Part shown: positions 51,381 through 61,384 of the stretch, piece after piece
Layout: each line of letters begins with the position of its first letter
How positions within the stretch are numbered: the stretch's first letter is position 1
Assembly: GCA_044337515.1 (NCBI GenBank)
Contig: JBIINK010000002.1
Span: forward strand, 1-64,000
DNA: 64,000 bases
Source: CAJBVG01 sp044337515
GTDB taxonomy: Bacteria; Bacteroidota; Bacteroidia; Sphingobacteriales; Sphingobacteriaceae
Reading direction: 5' to 3'
Notes under the pieces: generated by a model
What the model was told of the DNA's origin: nothing
The model's input: only the letters and a program-made list of their open reading frames with translations
The model's database searches: none
Position numbers and translations under genes: made by a program

Positions 51381-52103
51381 TCAACTCAGCACTTCTTCTA
51401 ATACATGATGCGATTTTAATCCTTTAAAGCCTGGCAAATGCCATTCGTAATACCGAATTAAATCCATTAATAATTGCTTTCTGTTTTCTGTGCTCAATTT
51501 GATGTTTTGAATTTCTGTAAAATTCGATTGCATTAATTGAAGCATCAGCTGACTACATACTTCATTCATAAATATCGGGTGCTCCGGTATAGAATCTACA
51601 AATTGAGCATTTTTCATATCGAAGTAGGTATGGTTCTTACTTAGAATTTGAGGGAAGAACCCTAGGTATTTAGTATACCTTAGCATAAACCATAAATGAA
51701 AGTTGGCAACAGATTCCTCGCTAATATCTAGTAGTTCTATAGCCTTAAATATAAATTCAAATAGTTCTTCGTCTGCTGGCTGTTCTTTTAATGTTTGGTA
51801 TAATAACTCGCAAATGAATAAGGAGAGTGATGTTTTCACAACATCCATTGAAATGCTATTCAGGATTGGTTCATTTCGTAATTCGGAGATGCGTTGTAAA
51901 CCATTGTTCTCTTTGTGGTATACAACCATTTGCAATAGGTGCAATGGTTGTAACATCGATGTTCTAATTTTCGATTTATTTTTACGAACGCCTTGAATTA
52001 AATAGGATTGAATTCCGAATTTTTCGGTAAAAATATGTACCACCAAACTGCTTTCTGAGTATGGTGTTGATCTTAAAATTATCCCTCTGCTTTTATGAAG
52101 CAT
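51381..52103 (-). CDS. recO: DNA repair protein RecO
   Basis: The protein has 240 residues. The N-terminal OB-fold is MLHKSRGIILRSTPYSESSLVVHIFTEK with YLIQGVRKNKSKIRTSMLQPL. The helical C-terminal part is typical of the short Bacteroidota RecO, without the four-Cys zinc finger of some homologues. RecO loads RecA with RecR during gap repair. Its start ATG overlaps the porZ-like stop by one base (TAATG). Confidence 0.93.
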   Translation of the reverse strand: MLHKSRGIILRSTPYSESSLVVHIFTEKFGIQSYLIQGVRKNKSKIRTSMLQPLHLLQMVVYHKENNGLQRISELRNEPILNSISMDVVKTSLSLFICELLYQTLKEQPADEELFEFIFKAIELLDISEESVANFHLWFMLRYTKYLGFFPQILSKNHTYFDMKNAQFVDSIPEHPIFMNEVCSQLMLQLMQSNFTEIQNIKLSTENRKQLLMDLIRYYEWHLPGFKGLKSHHVLEEVLS

Positions 52104-54397
52104 TAACGAACTACTAATATTTTATTGACCATTACTTCTACACCTTCAATATCGGTAGAGAATACTAAATACACCCCACTAGTTACTTTTTCGCCGCTAA
52201 AATTTGTTCCATACCAAATAGCTTGAGATCCATTCGCTTTCGCATGGTAAACAATTTTGCCACTAATATCGGTGATTTTCACATCCGCATTTTGAACTAA
52301 ACCATCTATAGCAATTGGTCCGGTATAGTCAGCTTTTACTGGGTTTGGGAATACTTTTACCAATTCTTTATTTTTCTCAGTTCCTTCTGTAGCATCACTA
52401 CGGTATGATATAATTCCGTTATCACTTGCGAAAAATACTTCTCCTGAATATGGATTTATGGCGATGTCGTTTATTGCATTTGATAACAACGGACTGTTGC
52501 TTGTATTGAAATAATGGAGTTGCTCTGTACCATCTTCTGAAAATAACCAAGCCCCATTACTGGTACCCATCCACTTTCTATTAGCGCCATCAATTTTTAT
52601 ACAATTAATACTTTCATTTTCTAAAAGTGATTGTACAAATTCCCCGTCAATAACTTTTACGGGTTGCCCATCTACATTGTTTGATGTTAGAATAGTGGAT
52701 GGATTATAAAATACTACAAGACCTTTATTTGTTCCAGCCCAAATCTTACCATCTTTATCTTCTGTTATACTTAATACTTGCGTAGCATCCTTTGGTAAAT
52801 TACCAGAACCTTCTCCACTAGTTAATTTTTTATAAGTAACAGTGCCATTTGCATTTTCTTTAAACACTAAAATTGCATTGCTTCTAGGTATGCATACCCA
52901 CTTCTGATCGAATTGATCTATAGTGATATCAGATACATATTTTAATTCTTGAAAAATACCAGGGAACTCAAATGCTTGCCATTGTCCATTTGATTTACGA
53001 ACAGAAACAGGTTTATTAGCCCAGTAATTGGTTACCCACAATTGGTTTTTTGAATCGAATGCTAATCCTGTAATTCTATACTGTCCAGGATTTCCTAATG
53101 CTTCACCAATTGTTGAATTGTGATAACTGTAATTTTGAACGAACTGACCATTATTTACTTCTATTAAGCCTTTCCAAAAAGTGCCATAATATTCTCTGCC
53201 AGATTTAGGATCAATTGCTACAACTGTATAATCATAAAATGAGTCTATTGGCTGATAATTATAAACATTGATGTTCGACCAGATTTCATTATCTAAACGG
53301 TAAATTCCATTTTGAATAAATTTGTTCGAGAAATTATCACCAACAGAACCCGAAGCAACAATCATTTTGTTTCCACTGATGGCTAATCTTCTCGCCATAG
53401 TTTCATAAGGTCCTTGTGGAAAATACCTACCTACTTCCGTACTGTTTATAATTCTAATTAATCCTCCATAAAAATCGGCAGTCCACATCGCACCCGAATT
53501 ATCTATGATTGCAGATTTAACGCTATACTTAGAAACGTCCGAGTAATAAACCACTAAGGGTTGCAGATTTTGGTCGTATGTACGTACCGAAATATTTTCT
53601 ACAACGAGAAGTTGATCATTGTCGACCACGAATTTTGAAACGAAGGCAGGGAATATACTAGTAGCAGTAGCCCAAACTCCATTTGAGTAGTACCTAATGG
53701 AATCGCCATACTTAGCAATCAATTTATCGTGGTAAGCAATTAAGGAGCTTGTTATTTTGCCAGAAGGGTAATTCTGAATAGAATCATGTTTAGTCCAATT
53801 TTGGTAATTCGCTAAATTGGGGTTGTTGATGTTGGCTTCTAAAATCCCACTATCTGTAGCGGCATAAATCTTATCATTAAGCTTTGCCATATTGTAAATG
53901 GATAGTGACGCCCCATTTTTGCCCAAATAGTAAGTGTCCTTAATTTCATTTTTAGCGATATCATACAATACAGTGCCAAAACCACAATTGATATAGGCGA
54001 TACCATCAATACAATCAATAGAATTGATGCTCTTAATTCCAACTATTTCTTTTTTGAAAATATCATTGATGTTGATGATTTCTTTTCCTCGAATTACATC
54101 AATATTGGTATTGGCATATCCGATGATAACTGTGCCACTTGGCTTGTCAATAGCCGCAGTTTTAATAGATACATCTGATAACCCATCAATTTTGGTGATG
54201 GTTTGAAAGGTGCTATCCTGAAGGTTAAATGTGAAAATACCCGACTTGCAAATACCATACAGCTGATTTCCCGATTCGAGTACTTCAATGGCTTGTTGAT
54301 AAGGCATGTGAGTACGCCAAGAACCAATCGCAGTGTTTTGTGCGTAAGTGTTTAACTGGCAAGTTGTTAGTAATATTATGGATAATATGAATCTCAT
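52103..54397 (-). CDS. porZ: PorZ-like two-propeller protein with T9SS type A sorting domain
   Basis: The protein has 764 residues and a signal peptide ending TYAQ. It opens with IGSWRTHMPYQQAIEVLES, typical of PorZ, followed by two beta-propellers (about 30-330 and 340-670) with WAGTNKGLVVF and WVCIPRSN blade motifs. Residues ~680-764 are a Por secretion tail (VFPNPVKADYTGP, KITDISGKIVYHAK, SGVYLVF, KILVVR). PorZ is part of the surface attachment complex that delivers anionic LPS to T9SS cargo. The call rests on architecture and the N-terminal motif; another propeller protein is possible. Confidence 0.78.
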   Translation of the reverse strand: MRFILSIILLTTCQLNTYAQNTAIGSWRTHMPYQQAIEVLESGNQLYGICKSGIFTFNLQDSTFQTITKIDGLSDVSIKTAAIDKPSGTVIIGYANTNIDVIRGKEIININDIFKKEIVGIKSINSIDCIDGIAYINCGFGTVLYDIAKNEIKDTYYLGKNGASLSIYNMAKLNDKIYAATDSGILEANINNPNLANYQNWTKHDSIQNYPSGKITSSLIAYHDKLIAKYGDSIRYYSNGVWATATSIFPAFVSKFVVDNDQLLVVENISVRTYDQNLQPLVVYYSDVSKYSVKSAIIDNSGAMWTADFYGGLIRIINSTEVGRYFPQGPYETMARRLAISGNKMIVASGSVGDNFSNKFIQNGIYRLDNEIWSNINVYNYQPIDSFYDYTVVAIDPKSGREYYGTFWKGLIEVNNGQFVQNYSYHNSTIGEALGNPGQYRITGLAFDSKNQLWVTNYWANKPVSVRKSNGQWQAFEFPGIFQELKYVSDITIDQFDQKWVCIPRSNAILVFKENANGTVTYKKLTSGEGSGNLPKDATQVLSITEDKDGKIWAGTNKGLVVFYNPSTILTSNNVDGQPVKVIDGEFVQSLLENESINCIKIDGANRKWMGTSNGAWLFSEDGTEQLHYFNTSNSPLLSNAINDIAINPYSGEVFFASDNGIISYRSDATEGTEKNKELVKVFPNPVKADYTGPIAIDGLVQNADVKITDISGKIVYHAKANGSQAIWYGTNFSGEKVTSGVYLVFSTDIEGVEVMVNKILVVR

Positions 54398-54550
54398 TTG
54401 AATCGAATAATAGTCTAATTAACAAAAAAACTCCTTATTTATTACTTCATATCCCGAAATAAGCCTGAAACTCCTCATTATTCTCGAAAAAAAATGACAA
54501 ATTTGCAACCTAATAAAATTAGCTAGTTTTTACTTTATTATATATTTCCC

Positions 54551-56863
54551 ATGTGGAGAAGATTCGGTGAGTCGATATTAAGATTTAGAATTACCCTATT
54601 ACTGATTATTGCAGTAGCGGTAAGCTTCATGGCCTATAAAGGCAAGGATGTTGAGCTTGCTTTTGCTGGGGCAAAGGTTTTGCCTGTTACAGACTCTGCC
54701 TATGTTGCTTACAATGAATTTAAGAAGCAATTTGGCGAGGATGGAACGATGATGGTTATTGGTGTTCAATCTGATAAAATATTTGAAAAAGATTTTTATA
54801 ACCAGTGGACTGCTTTAGGTGATTCCATCAATCAAATCGAAGGGATTTCCAATGTTCTATCTATTGGAAATTTATTTGAACTTCAAAAAGACACATTAAA
54901 TAAAACATTTAAATTAAAGAAACTCCATTCGGGCGATGCAATAAGTCAAGAACAATGCGATAGCATTAAAGAAAAAATTCTTGCCTTACCTTTTTATGCC
55001 AATTTAGTATTGAACAATGATTCAAATACTACCTTAATGGCAATCAGCTACGATAAGAACACACTAAACACTCGTCGCAGAACACCTGTAACAAATGATA
55101 TTTTAAGACTAGCCAAAAATTTTGAAATTAAAAATAACATTACACTTCATTATTCAGGATTACCTTTTATTAGAACAATTATTTCATCAAAGGTTTCTCG
55201 TGAATTTGAATTATTTCTAACGCTAGCTGTAATTATTACTGCTGTTATTTTATTGCTGTTCTTTAGATCATTTTATGCAGTGCTTTTCCCAATTATAGTT
55301 GTATTGATTGGTGTAATTACATCTTTGGGTACTTTAGTCTTGTTTGATTATCAAATTACATTACTTACTGGATTAATACCACCACTCATTGTAGTAATTG
55401 GTATCCCAAACTGTATTTTAATTCTTAACAAATACCATACAGAATACATGTTGTCGCAAGACAAGGTGAAAGCGATGAACATTGCAATTCTACGTGTAGG
55501 AGAAACTACATTTTTTGCCAATGTAACTACAGCCATTGGCTTTGGTGTATTTGGATTAACAAGTTCTGAAATATTAACACAGTTCGGAATTGTAGCTTCC
55601 ATCAATGTAATGTTAACTTGGATTATTTCTTTGATCTTAATTCCAATCATCTTTACTTACTTACCAAATCCTAAATCTTGGCAAACAAAGCATTTAGAAA
55701 ACAGAGGGTTAAATGCTGTTATCAAGAAAATAGATTTCTGGGTTCATAATTATTCGAAATATGTTTATGGCATTACGATTTTAATTGTAATTATTTCCTT
55801 GTATGGAATGACGAAGATTAATGTTAATGGATATATGGTGGATGATTTACCTCAAAAAGATCCAGTACTTACTGACTTGAAATTTTTTGAACGAAATTTT
55901 GATGGAGTATTACCATTAGAAGTACAGATAGATTCGAAGCGAAAAAATGGATTACTTAATATTGCTACCATAAAGAAAATTGAAAAGCTAGATAAGATGA
56001 TGAGTACTTATCCGGAATTTTCAAGATCAATATCATTAAATGAAGTACTGAAGTTTTCTAAACAAGCATTTTATAATGGCGACCCTTCATTTTACCAATT
56101 ACCTTCTGAAGGTGAAGCCGCATTTATATTACAATATGCTAAGAACTCTGGCGGTAATGGTAGCATGTTGAATTCTTACATCGACTCATTAAATCAAAAA
56201 ACAAGAGTTAGTTTTCAGGTGAAAGACGTGGGCTCAAATAGAATGAACAAACTATTAGATGAAGTTAAACTCCGAATAGATTCTATATTCAATCCTAAGA
56301 AATATGATGTGTTATTAACAGGGGCTAGTGTGATATCTGTTAAAGGCTCAAATTATCTTTTGGTGAATTTAATTGAAAGTTTATTAATCGCTATCGGTTT
56401 AATTTCCATTTTAATGTTGGTGTTGTTTAGAACATTTAAAATGGTGATGATTTCATTAATTCCGAATATCATTCCTTTGCTAATCACTGCTGGTATAATG
56501 GGTTTCCTTGGTATGAGTTTAAAGCCAAGTACTATTTTAATTTTTAGTATTGCATTTGGTATAGCCTCCGATCAAACATTATATTACTTAACGAAATTCA
56601 GACATGAGCAATACACCAAAGATTGGAGCATCTCTAAAATTGTTTCAGTTACGTTAAAAGAAGCCGGACTTGGTATGATATACACTGCAATTATTTTGTT
56701 CTTCGGATTCGGAATTTTTTCAGCCTCTAATTTCGGAGGAACAGTCGCTTTAGGAATTTTATTATCCATTACATTATTAGTTGCATTAATATCTAATTTA
56801 ATTTTGTTGCCAACATTGCTTTTAAGTTTAGAACGTAAGCTTGAAAAGAAGAAAAATAAATAA
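54551..56863 (+). CDS. RND/MMPL-superfamily transporter
   Basis: The protein has 770 residues. It has two repeats of one TM helix, a ~180-residue periplasmic domain and five TM helices, about 12 helices in total. The first repeat carries GLIPPLIVVIGIPNCILILN and the second FSIAFGIASDQTLYYLTKF, the TM4/TM10 segments that carry proton-relay residues in RND proteins. Single-polypeptide transporters of this class export lipids or hydrophobic compounds (HpnN/MmpL-like). There is no membrane-fusion or TolC partner here. It ends 2 bases before ileS. Confidence 0.85.
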   Translation: MWRRFGESILRFRITLLLIIAVAVSFMAYKGKDVELAFAGAKVLPVTDSAYVAYNEFKKQFGEDGTMMVIGVQSDKIFEKDFYNQWTALGDSINQIEGISNVLSIGNLFELQKDTLNKTFKLKKLHSGDAISQEQCDSIKEKILALPFYANLVLNNDSNTTLMAISYDKNTLNTRRRTPVTNDILRLAKNFEIKNNITLHYSGLPFIRTIISSKVSREFELFLTLAVIITAVILLLFFRSFYAVLFPIIVVLIGVITSLGTLVLFDYQITLLTGLIPPLIVVIGIPNCILILNKYHTEYMLSQDKVKAMNIAILRVGETTFFANVTTAIGFGVFGLTSSEILTQFGIVASINVMLTWIISLILIPIIFTYLPNPKSWQTKHLENRGLNAVIKKIDFWVHNYSKYVYGITILIVIISLYGMTKINVNGYMVDDLPQKDPVLTDLKFFERNFDGVLPLEVQIDSKRKNGLLNIATIKKIEKLDKMMSTYPEFSRSISLNEVLKFSKQAFYNGDPSFYQLPSEGEAAFILQYAKNSGGNGSMLNSYIDSLNQKTRVSFQVKDVGSNRMNKLLDEVKLRIDSIFNPKKYDVLLTGASVISVKGSNYLLVNLIESLLIAIGLISILMLVLFRTFKMVMISLIPNIIPLLITAGIMGFLGMSLKPSTILIFSIAFGIASDQTLYYLTKFRHEQYTKDWSISKIVSVTLKEAGLGMIYTAIILFFGFGIFSASNFGGTVALGILLSITLLVALISNLILLPTLLLSLERKLEKKKNK

Positions 56864-56865
56864 GT

Positions 56866-59800
56866 ATGAGTAAGTACCCAGAATATAAACAATTAAATTT
56901 ATCGCAGATCGGGAAAGATGTGTTGAAATATTGGAAGGACGAACAAATATTTGAAAAAAGTATTTCTACACGACCTGAAAATAAGCCCTATACTTTTTAT
57001 GAGGGACCACCTTCTGCGAATGGTATGCCAGGTATTCACCACGTAATGGCGAGAAGTATAAAAGATATTTTTTGTCGCTATAAAACATTACAAGGATTTC
57101 AAGTAAAAAGAAAAGGTGGATGGGATACACACGGTTTACCTATTGAGTTAGCAGTAGAGAAAGCCTTAGGTATTACAAAAGAAGATATTGGTAAGAAGAT
57201 TTCAGTTGATGACTATAATGCAGCTTGCAAGAAAGAAGTAATGCGTTATACGGATGTGTGGAATGACTTAACTGAAAAGATGGGATATTGGGTTGATTTA
57301 AATGATCCCTATGTAACTTATCACAATGAATATATTGAAACACTTTGGTGGTTATTACAACAAATGTATAAGAAAGGTTTGCTGTATAAAGGTTATACTA
57401 TTCAGCCCTATTCACCAGCTGCAGGAACAGGATTAAGTTCGCATGAACTCAACCAGCCTGGAACCTACAAAATGGTTAAGGATACCACAGCTGTTGCTCA
57501 ATTCAAAATAAAAAGAAACGAATTATCAGAGAAGATATTTAATGGAATAAATAGTGATGTTCATTTCATTGCTTGGACAACTACTCCATGGACTTTACCA
57601 TCTAACACAGCATTAGCAGTAGGCAAAGGAATTGAATATGTACTTGTGCAAAGTTTTAATCAATATACATTTGAGCCTATTCATGTAATTCTTGCTAAAG
57701 ATTTATGTAGTAAATATTTCTCCGATAAAAATGCTGAGTTAGCAATTGAAGATTATAAATCTGGAGATAAAAATATTCCGTTTAAAGTGCTTCATTCATT
57801 TAAAGGAATAGATTTAGTAGGTATTCAGTACGATCAATTATTGCCTTATGCTCAGCCAGAAGATGGTGATGCATTTAAAGTAATTATTGGCGACTTTGTA
57901 ACTACAGAAGATGGTACAGGTATAGTACACATTGCGCCTAGTTTTGGTGCAGACGATTTTCGTGTGGCGAAACAAAACGGTATTGGCTCATTAACCTTGG
58001 TTGATAAGCGAGGAAAATTTTTGGAGTCTGTAACTGATTTTGCAAATGAATTTGTGAAGGAAGATTACTTATCGGCTGAAGAAAAAGAAGTTGAACGCAT
58101 TAAGCAAGGAAGAGATAAATACTTATCAGTTGATGAGCGAATTGCAATTAAATTAAAAACCGAAAATAAAGCATTCAAAGTAGAAAAGTACGAGCATACC
58201 TATCCACACTGTTGGAGAACGGATAAGCCAATATTGTACTACCCATTAGATTCTTGGTTTATTAAAACTACTGCTTTAAAAGAGCGCATGGTAGAATTGA
58301 ATAAAACGATTAATTGGAAACCTGAATCTACAGGAACAGGAAGATTTGGCAATTGGTTGGAGAACCTAGTGGATTGGAATTTATCTCGTTCGAGATATTG
58401 GGGAACACCTCTACCAATATGGAGAACAGAGGATGAATCGGAGGAACGTTGTATTGGTACTGTAAACGAATTAAAAGAAGCATTAAAAGAGGCCGTAGTT
58501 TCTGATGCGCTTAATGCAGATGAAAAAATAAAATTACAAGACATCATTAAACAATACGATAATAACACTTACGATTTACATCGCCCGTATGTTGACGATA
58601 TTATTTTAGTTTCCAAAAGCGGAAAGAAAATGATTCGCGAAACGGATTTGATAGACGTTTGGTTTGATTCGGGTGCAATGCCGTATGCCCAATGGGGATT
58701 AGATATGCAGAAACTTGCAGCTGGCGACTCTCAACCTTTTGCTAGTGGTTGGAATGGGGCTTATCCTGCAGATTTTATCGCAGAAGGTGTTGATCAAACG
58801 AGAGGATGGTTCTTTACTCTTCATGCAATAGGAGTATTGTTATTTGATTCTATTGCATATAAAAATGTTGTGTCTAATGGATTAGTGTTAGACAAGAGCG
58901 GCAATAAAATGTCTAAACGTTTAGGCAATGCAGTAGACCCATTTGAGACTATTGAAAAGTTTGGATCAGATGCTACACGTTGGTACATGATTAGCAATGC
59001 AGCTCCATGGGATAATTTGAAATTCGATTTAGAAGGTCTACAAGAAGTACAGCGCAAGTTTTTCGGCACACTTTATAATACCTATGCATTCTTTGCATTA
59101 TATGCTAATATCGACCAGTTTGAAATCGATGAACAAAATTTAATTCCAGTGAGTGATCGTCCGGAGTTAGATCGATGGATAATTTCTAGTTTACATACAT
59201 TAATTAAAGATGTAGAAGAGGCATATGAAAATTATGAGCCACATAGAGCAGCAAGATATATTCAAGCTTTTGTAGATGAAAATTTATCGAATTGGTATGT
59301 TCGTTTAGCTCGTCGACGTTTTTGGAGAGGTGAAATGACAGATGATAAAAAGTCTGCTTATGAAACACTATTCGAATGTTTAACAGTATGTTCTAAATTA
59401 ATGAGCCCTATTGCACCATTCTTTTCTGATTGGATGTACAAGAACTTAACGGATGGCATTCGTGCAAAATCAATTCAATTCAACACAGCATTAAAAGAAG
59501 AGTCGATACATTTAAGCAATTGGTCAAACTCAGACGAATCATTAATTGAAGTAGGATTAAATGAGAGTATGAAACTTGCACAAGATATTTCTTCAATGAT
59601 TCTTTCTCTTCGTAAAAAGGTAAATATTAATGTTCGTCAGCCTTTACAAAAAGTATTGATCCCTATACTTGATGATCAATTTGAAGCTAAGGTTGAGCGA
59701 GTAAAAAGTTTAATTTTATCTGAAACTAACATAAAGGAATTAACTTATTTAAAGGACACCGAAGGTTTTATTAAGAAAAAAATCAAGCCTAACTTTAAAT

Positions 59801-60291
59801 TACTAGGGGCGAAAGTAGGGAAGGACATGAAAGAGGTTGCCGCGGAAATTGCCGCATTTAATCAAGAAAGTATTCTTTTATTGGAAAAAGTGGGACAAAT
59901 CACGTTGAAAACAGGAGGATATGAATTATTAATCGACGAAGTGGAAATCATTGCAGATGACATTCCGGGTTGGTTAGTAAATGTAATGGGAAGTTTAACT
60001 GTAGCACTCGATGTTAATATTAGCGAGGAGCTCCGATTAGAAGGAATTGCACGTGAATTTGTGAATAGAATACAGAATTTAAGAAAAGATAAGGGATTTG
60101 AGGTTACTGACCGCATAAATGTGGTGGTGGCTGAAAATGAATTTATTAAAGAGGCAATAAATCATAATTTAAACTATATTTGCGCCGAAATTTTGGCGAA
60201 CAATTTAGAGTTCGCATCAACATTAACAACTAAGGAAAGGGTAGAAATAAATGAAAAAGAAATCTACATCAGCATCGAAAAAGCCAGCTAA
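56866..60291 (+). CDS. ileS: Isoleucyl-tRNA synthetase (eukaryote-like, IleS2 type)
   Basis: The protein has 1141 residues, class I. The HIGH motif appears as GIHH at residues 56-59 in PPSANGMPGIHHV, the KMSKS motif as KMSKR at 681-685. An editing CP1 domain (WTTTPWTLPSN, DGTGIVHIAPSFGADDF) and a long C-terminal domain without the Zn-finger of bacterial type 1 complete it. The variant HIGH and length mark the type 2 class, which is associated with low mupirocin sensitivity. It overlaps the next gene by 41 bases. Confidence 0.96.
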   Translation: MSKYPEYKQLNLSQIGKDVLKYWKDEQIFEKSISTRPENKPYTFYEGPPSANGMPGIHHVMARSIKDIFCRYKTLQGFQVKRKGGWDTHGLPIELAVEKALGITKEDIGKKISVDDYNAACKKEVMRYTDVWNDLTEKMGYWVDLNDPYVTYHNEYIETLWWLLQQMYKKGLLYKGYTIQPYSPAAGTGLSSHELNQPGTYKMVKDTTAVAQFKIKRNELSEKIFNGINSDVHFIAWTTTPWTLPSNTALAVGKGIEYVLVQSFNQYTFEPIHVILAKDLCSKYFSDKNAELAIEDYKSGDKNIPFKVLHSFKGIDLVGIQYDQLLPYAQPEDGDAFKVIIGDFVTTEDGTGIVHIAPSFGADDFRVAKQNGIGSLTLVDKRGKFLESVTDFANEFVKEDYLSAEEKEVERIKQGRDKYLSVDERIAIKLKTENKAFKVEKYEHTYPHCWRTDKPILYYPLDSWFIKTTALKERMVELNKTINWKPESTGTGRFGNWLENLVDWNLSRSRYWGTPLPIWRTEDESEERCIGTVNELKEALKEAVVSDALNADEKIKLQDIIKQYDNNTYDLHRPYVDDIILVSKSGKKMIRETDLIDVWFDSGAMPYAQWGLDMQKLAAGDSQPFASGWNGAYPADFIAEGVDQTRGWFFTLHAIGVLLFDSIAYKNVVSNGLVLDKSGNKMSKRLGNAVDPFETIEKFGSDATRWYMISNAAPWDNLKFDLEGLQEVQRKFFGTLYNTYAFFALYANIDQFEIDEQNLIPVSDRPELDRWIISSLHTLIKDVEEAYENYEPHRAARYIQAFVDENLSNWYVRLARRRFWRGEMTDDKKSAYETLFECLTVCSKLMSPIAPFFSDWMYKNLTDGIRAKSIQFNTALKEESIHLSNWSNSDESLIEVGLNESMKLAQDISSMILSLRKKVNINVRQPLQKVLIPILDDQFEAKVERVKSLILSETNIKELTYLKDTEGFIKKKIKPNFKLLGAKVGKDMKEVAAEIAAFNQESILLLEKVGQITLKTGGYELLIDEVEIIADDIPGWLVNVMGSLTVALDVNISEELRLEGIAREFVNRIQNLRKDKGFEVTDRINVVVAENEFIKEAINHNLNYICAEILANNLEFASTLTTKERVEINEKEIYISIEKAS

Positions 60292-61327
60292 AGCTGCTAA
60301 AAAAGCAGTAAAAGTGGTTAAGTCGAGCGGATCAGCAAAGAAGGCAGTAACAAAGAAGGTAGTTGCTAAGGCAGCTCCTGCGAAAAAGGCTGTAGCTAAA
60401 AAAGTAGTAAAGAAAGCAGCACCTGCAAAAAAAGTAGTAGCGAAAGCAACTCCTAAAAAAGCAGCTGTAAAAGCAGTTACTAAGAAAGTAGCCCCTAAAA
60501 AGGTAGCTCCTAAAAAAGTGGCAGCGAAAGTAGCTCCTAAAAAGGTAGTAGCAAAAGCAGCTCCTAAAAAAGCAGTTCCTGCAAAGAAAGTAACTAAAAA
60601 AGTAGCACCTGTAAAAAAGGTAGTAGCGAAAGTTGCTCCTAAGAAAGTTGTTTCTAAAGTTTCACCTAAAAAAGTAGCACCAGCAAAAAAGGCAGTAGCG
60701 AAAGTTGCTCCGAAAAAAGTTGTTGCAAAGGCAGCACCTAAGAAAGCTGTCCCAGCGAAAAAGGTAGTAGCGAAAGTAGCACCTAAGAAAGTTGTGGCTA
60801 AAGCAGCACCTAAGAAAGCGGTTGTTAAGCCAGTTGTTAAGGCAGTTGTTAAGGCAGTTCCTGCTAAAGTGGAAGCTAAAAAAGTGGAAGCTAAAAAAGT
60901 GGATACGAAGCCAGTAGCAGTTAAGCCAGTAGTACCAGCAGTACCTAAATCACCTGAAAAAACACGTTACTCAGATTCTGAATTAGTAGAATTTAAAGAT
61001 ATCATTGTAAGAAAGTTGAACTCGGCAAGAGAAGAACTTCAATTGTTAACGGAAACTTTGAGTAATCCGAATAGCAATGGTACAGATGATACTGCAGGAA
61101 CATTTAAAGTGTTAGAAGATGGTTCTGCAACATTAGAAAAAGAACATGTTAATCAATTAGCTGCTCGTCAGCGTAAGTTTATTGATCAATTAGAAGCAGC
61201 TTTGGTTCGTATTGAAAATAAAACATACGGTGTTTGCAGAGAAACTGGAAGGTTAATCCCGAAAGAGAGACTTAGAGCTGTTCCCCATACTACATTGAGT
61301 ATGGAAGCTAAATTGAAACAGAATTAA
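60251..61327 (+). CDS. Histone-H1-like tail fused to a TraR/DksA-family domain
   Basis: The protein has 358 residues. Residues ~1-232 are made of K/A/V/P repeats (KKVAPKK, KKAAPAKK types), a basic disordered tail like bacterial H1 homologues. Residues ~239-358 are a coiled-coil plus DksA-like C-terminus ending YGVCRETGRLIPKERLRAVP. Only C329 remains of the four zinc-finger Cys (T332 and the second pair are lost). It is probably a nucleoid or RNAP-binding protein. The start lies 41 bases inside ileS, and no other in-frame Met is near. A terminator and lspA follow. Confidence 0.82.
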   Translation: MKKKSTSASKKPAKAAKKAVKVVKSSGSAKKAVTKKVVAKAAPAKKAVAKKVVKKAAPAKKVVAKATPKKAAVKAVTKKVAPKKVAPKKVAAKVAPKKVVAKAAPKKAVPAKKVTKKVAPVKKVVAKVAPKKVVSKVSPKKVAPAKKAVAKVAPKKVVAKAAPKKAVPAKKVVAKVAPKKVVAKAAPKKAVVKPVVKAVVKAVPAKVEAKKVEAKKVDTKPVAVKPVVPAVPKSPEKTRYSDSELVEFKDIIVRKLNSAREELQLLTETLSNPNSNGTDDTAGTFKVLEDGSATLEKEHVNQLAARQRKFIDQLEAALVRIENKTYGVCRETGRLIPKERLRAVPHTTLSMEAKLKQN

Positions 61328-61344
61328 TACTAAACAATTCAATC

Positions 61345-61378
61345 AAAGTATGCGATATTTATCGCATACTTTTTTTTT
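61345..61378 (+). terminator. Strong terminator between the H1/DksA gene and lspA
   Basis: AAAGTATGCGATA pairs with TATCGCATACTTT over up to 13 bp around TT, with nine T at 61370-61378. It ends 6 bases before the lspA ATG. Confidence 0.85.
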
Positions 61379-61384
61379 ATACAC

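Noticed and set aside
60260..60950. Frame error or assembly artefact in the K/A/P repeat region
   Set aside because: The frame is open throughout and joins the DksA domain without a break; the repeats vary at synonymous positions, unlike a collapsed or artificial repeat.
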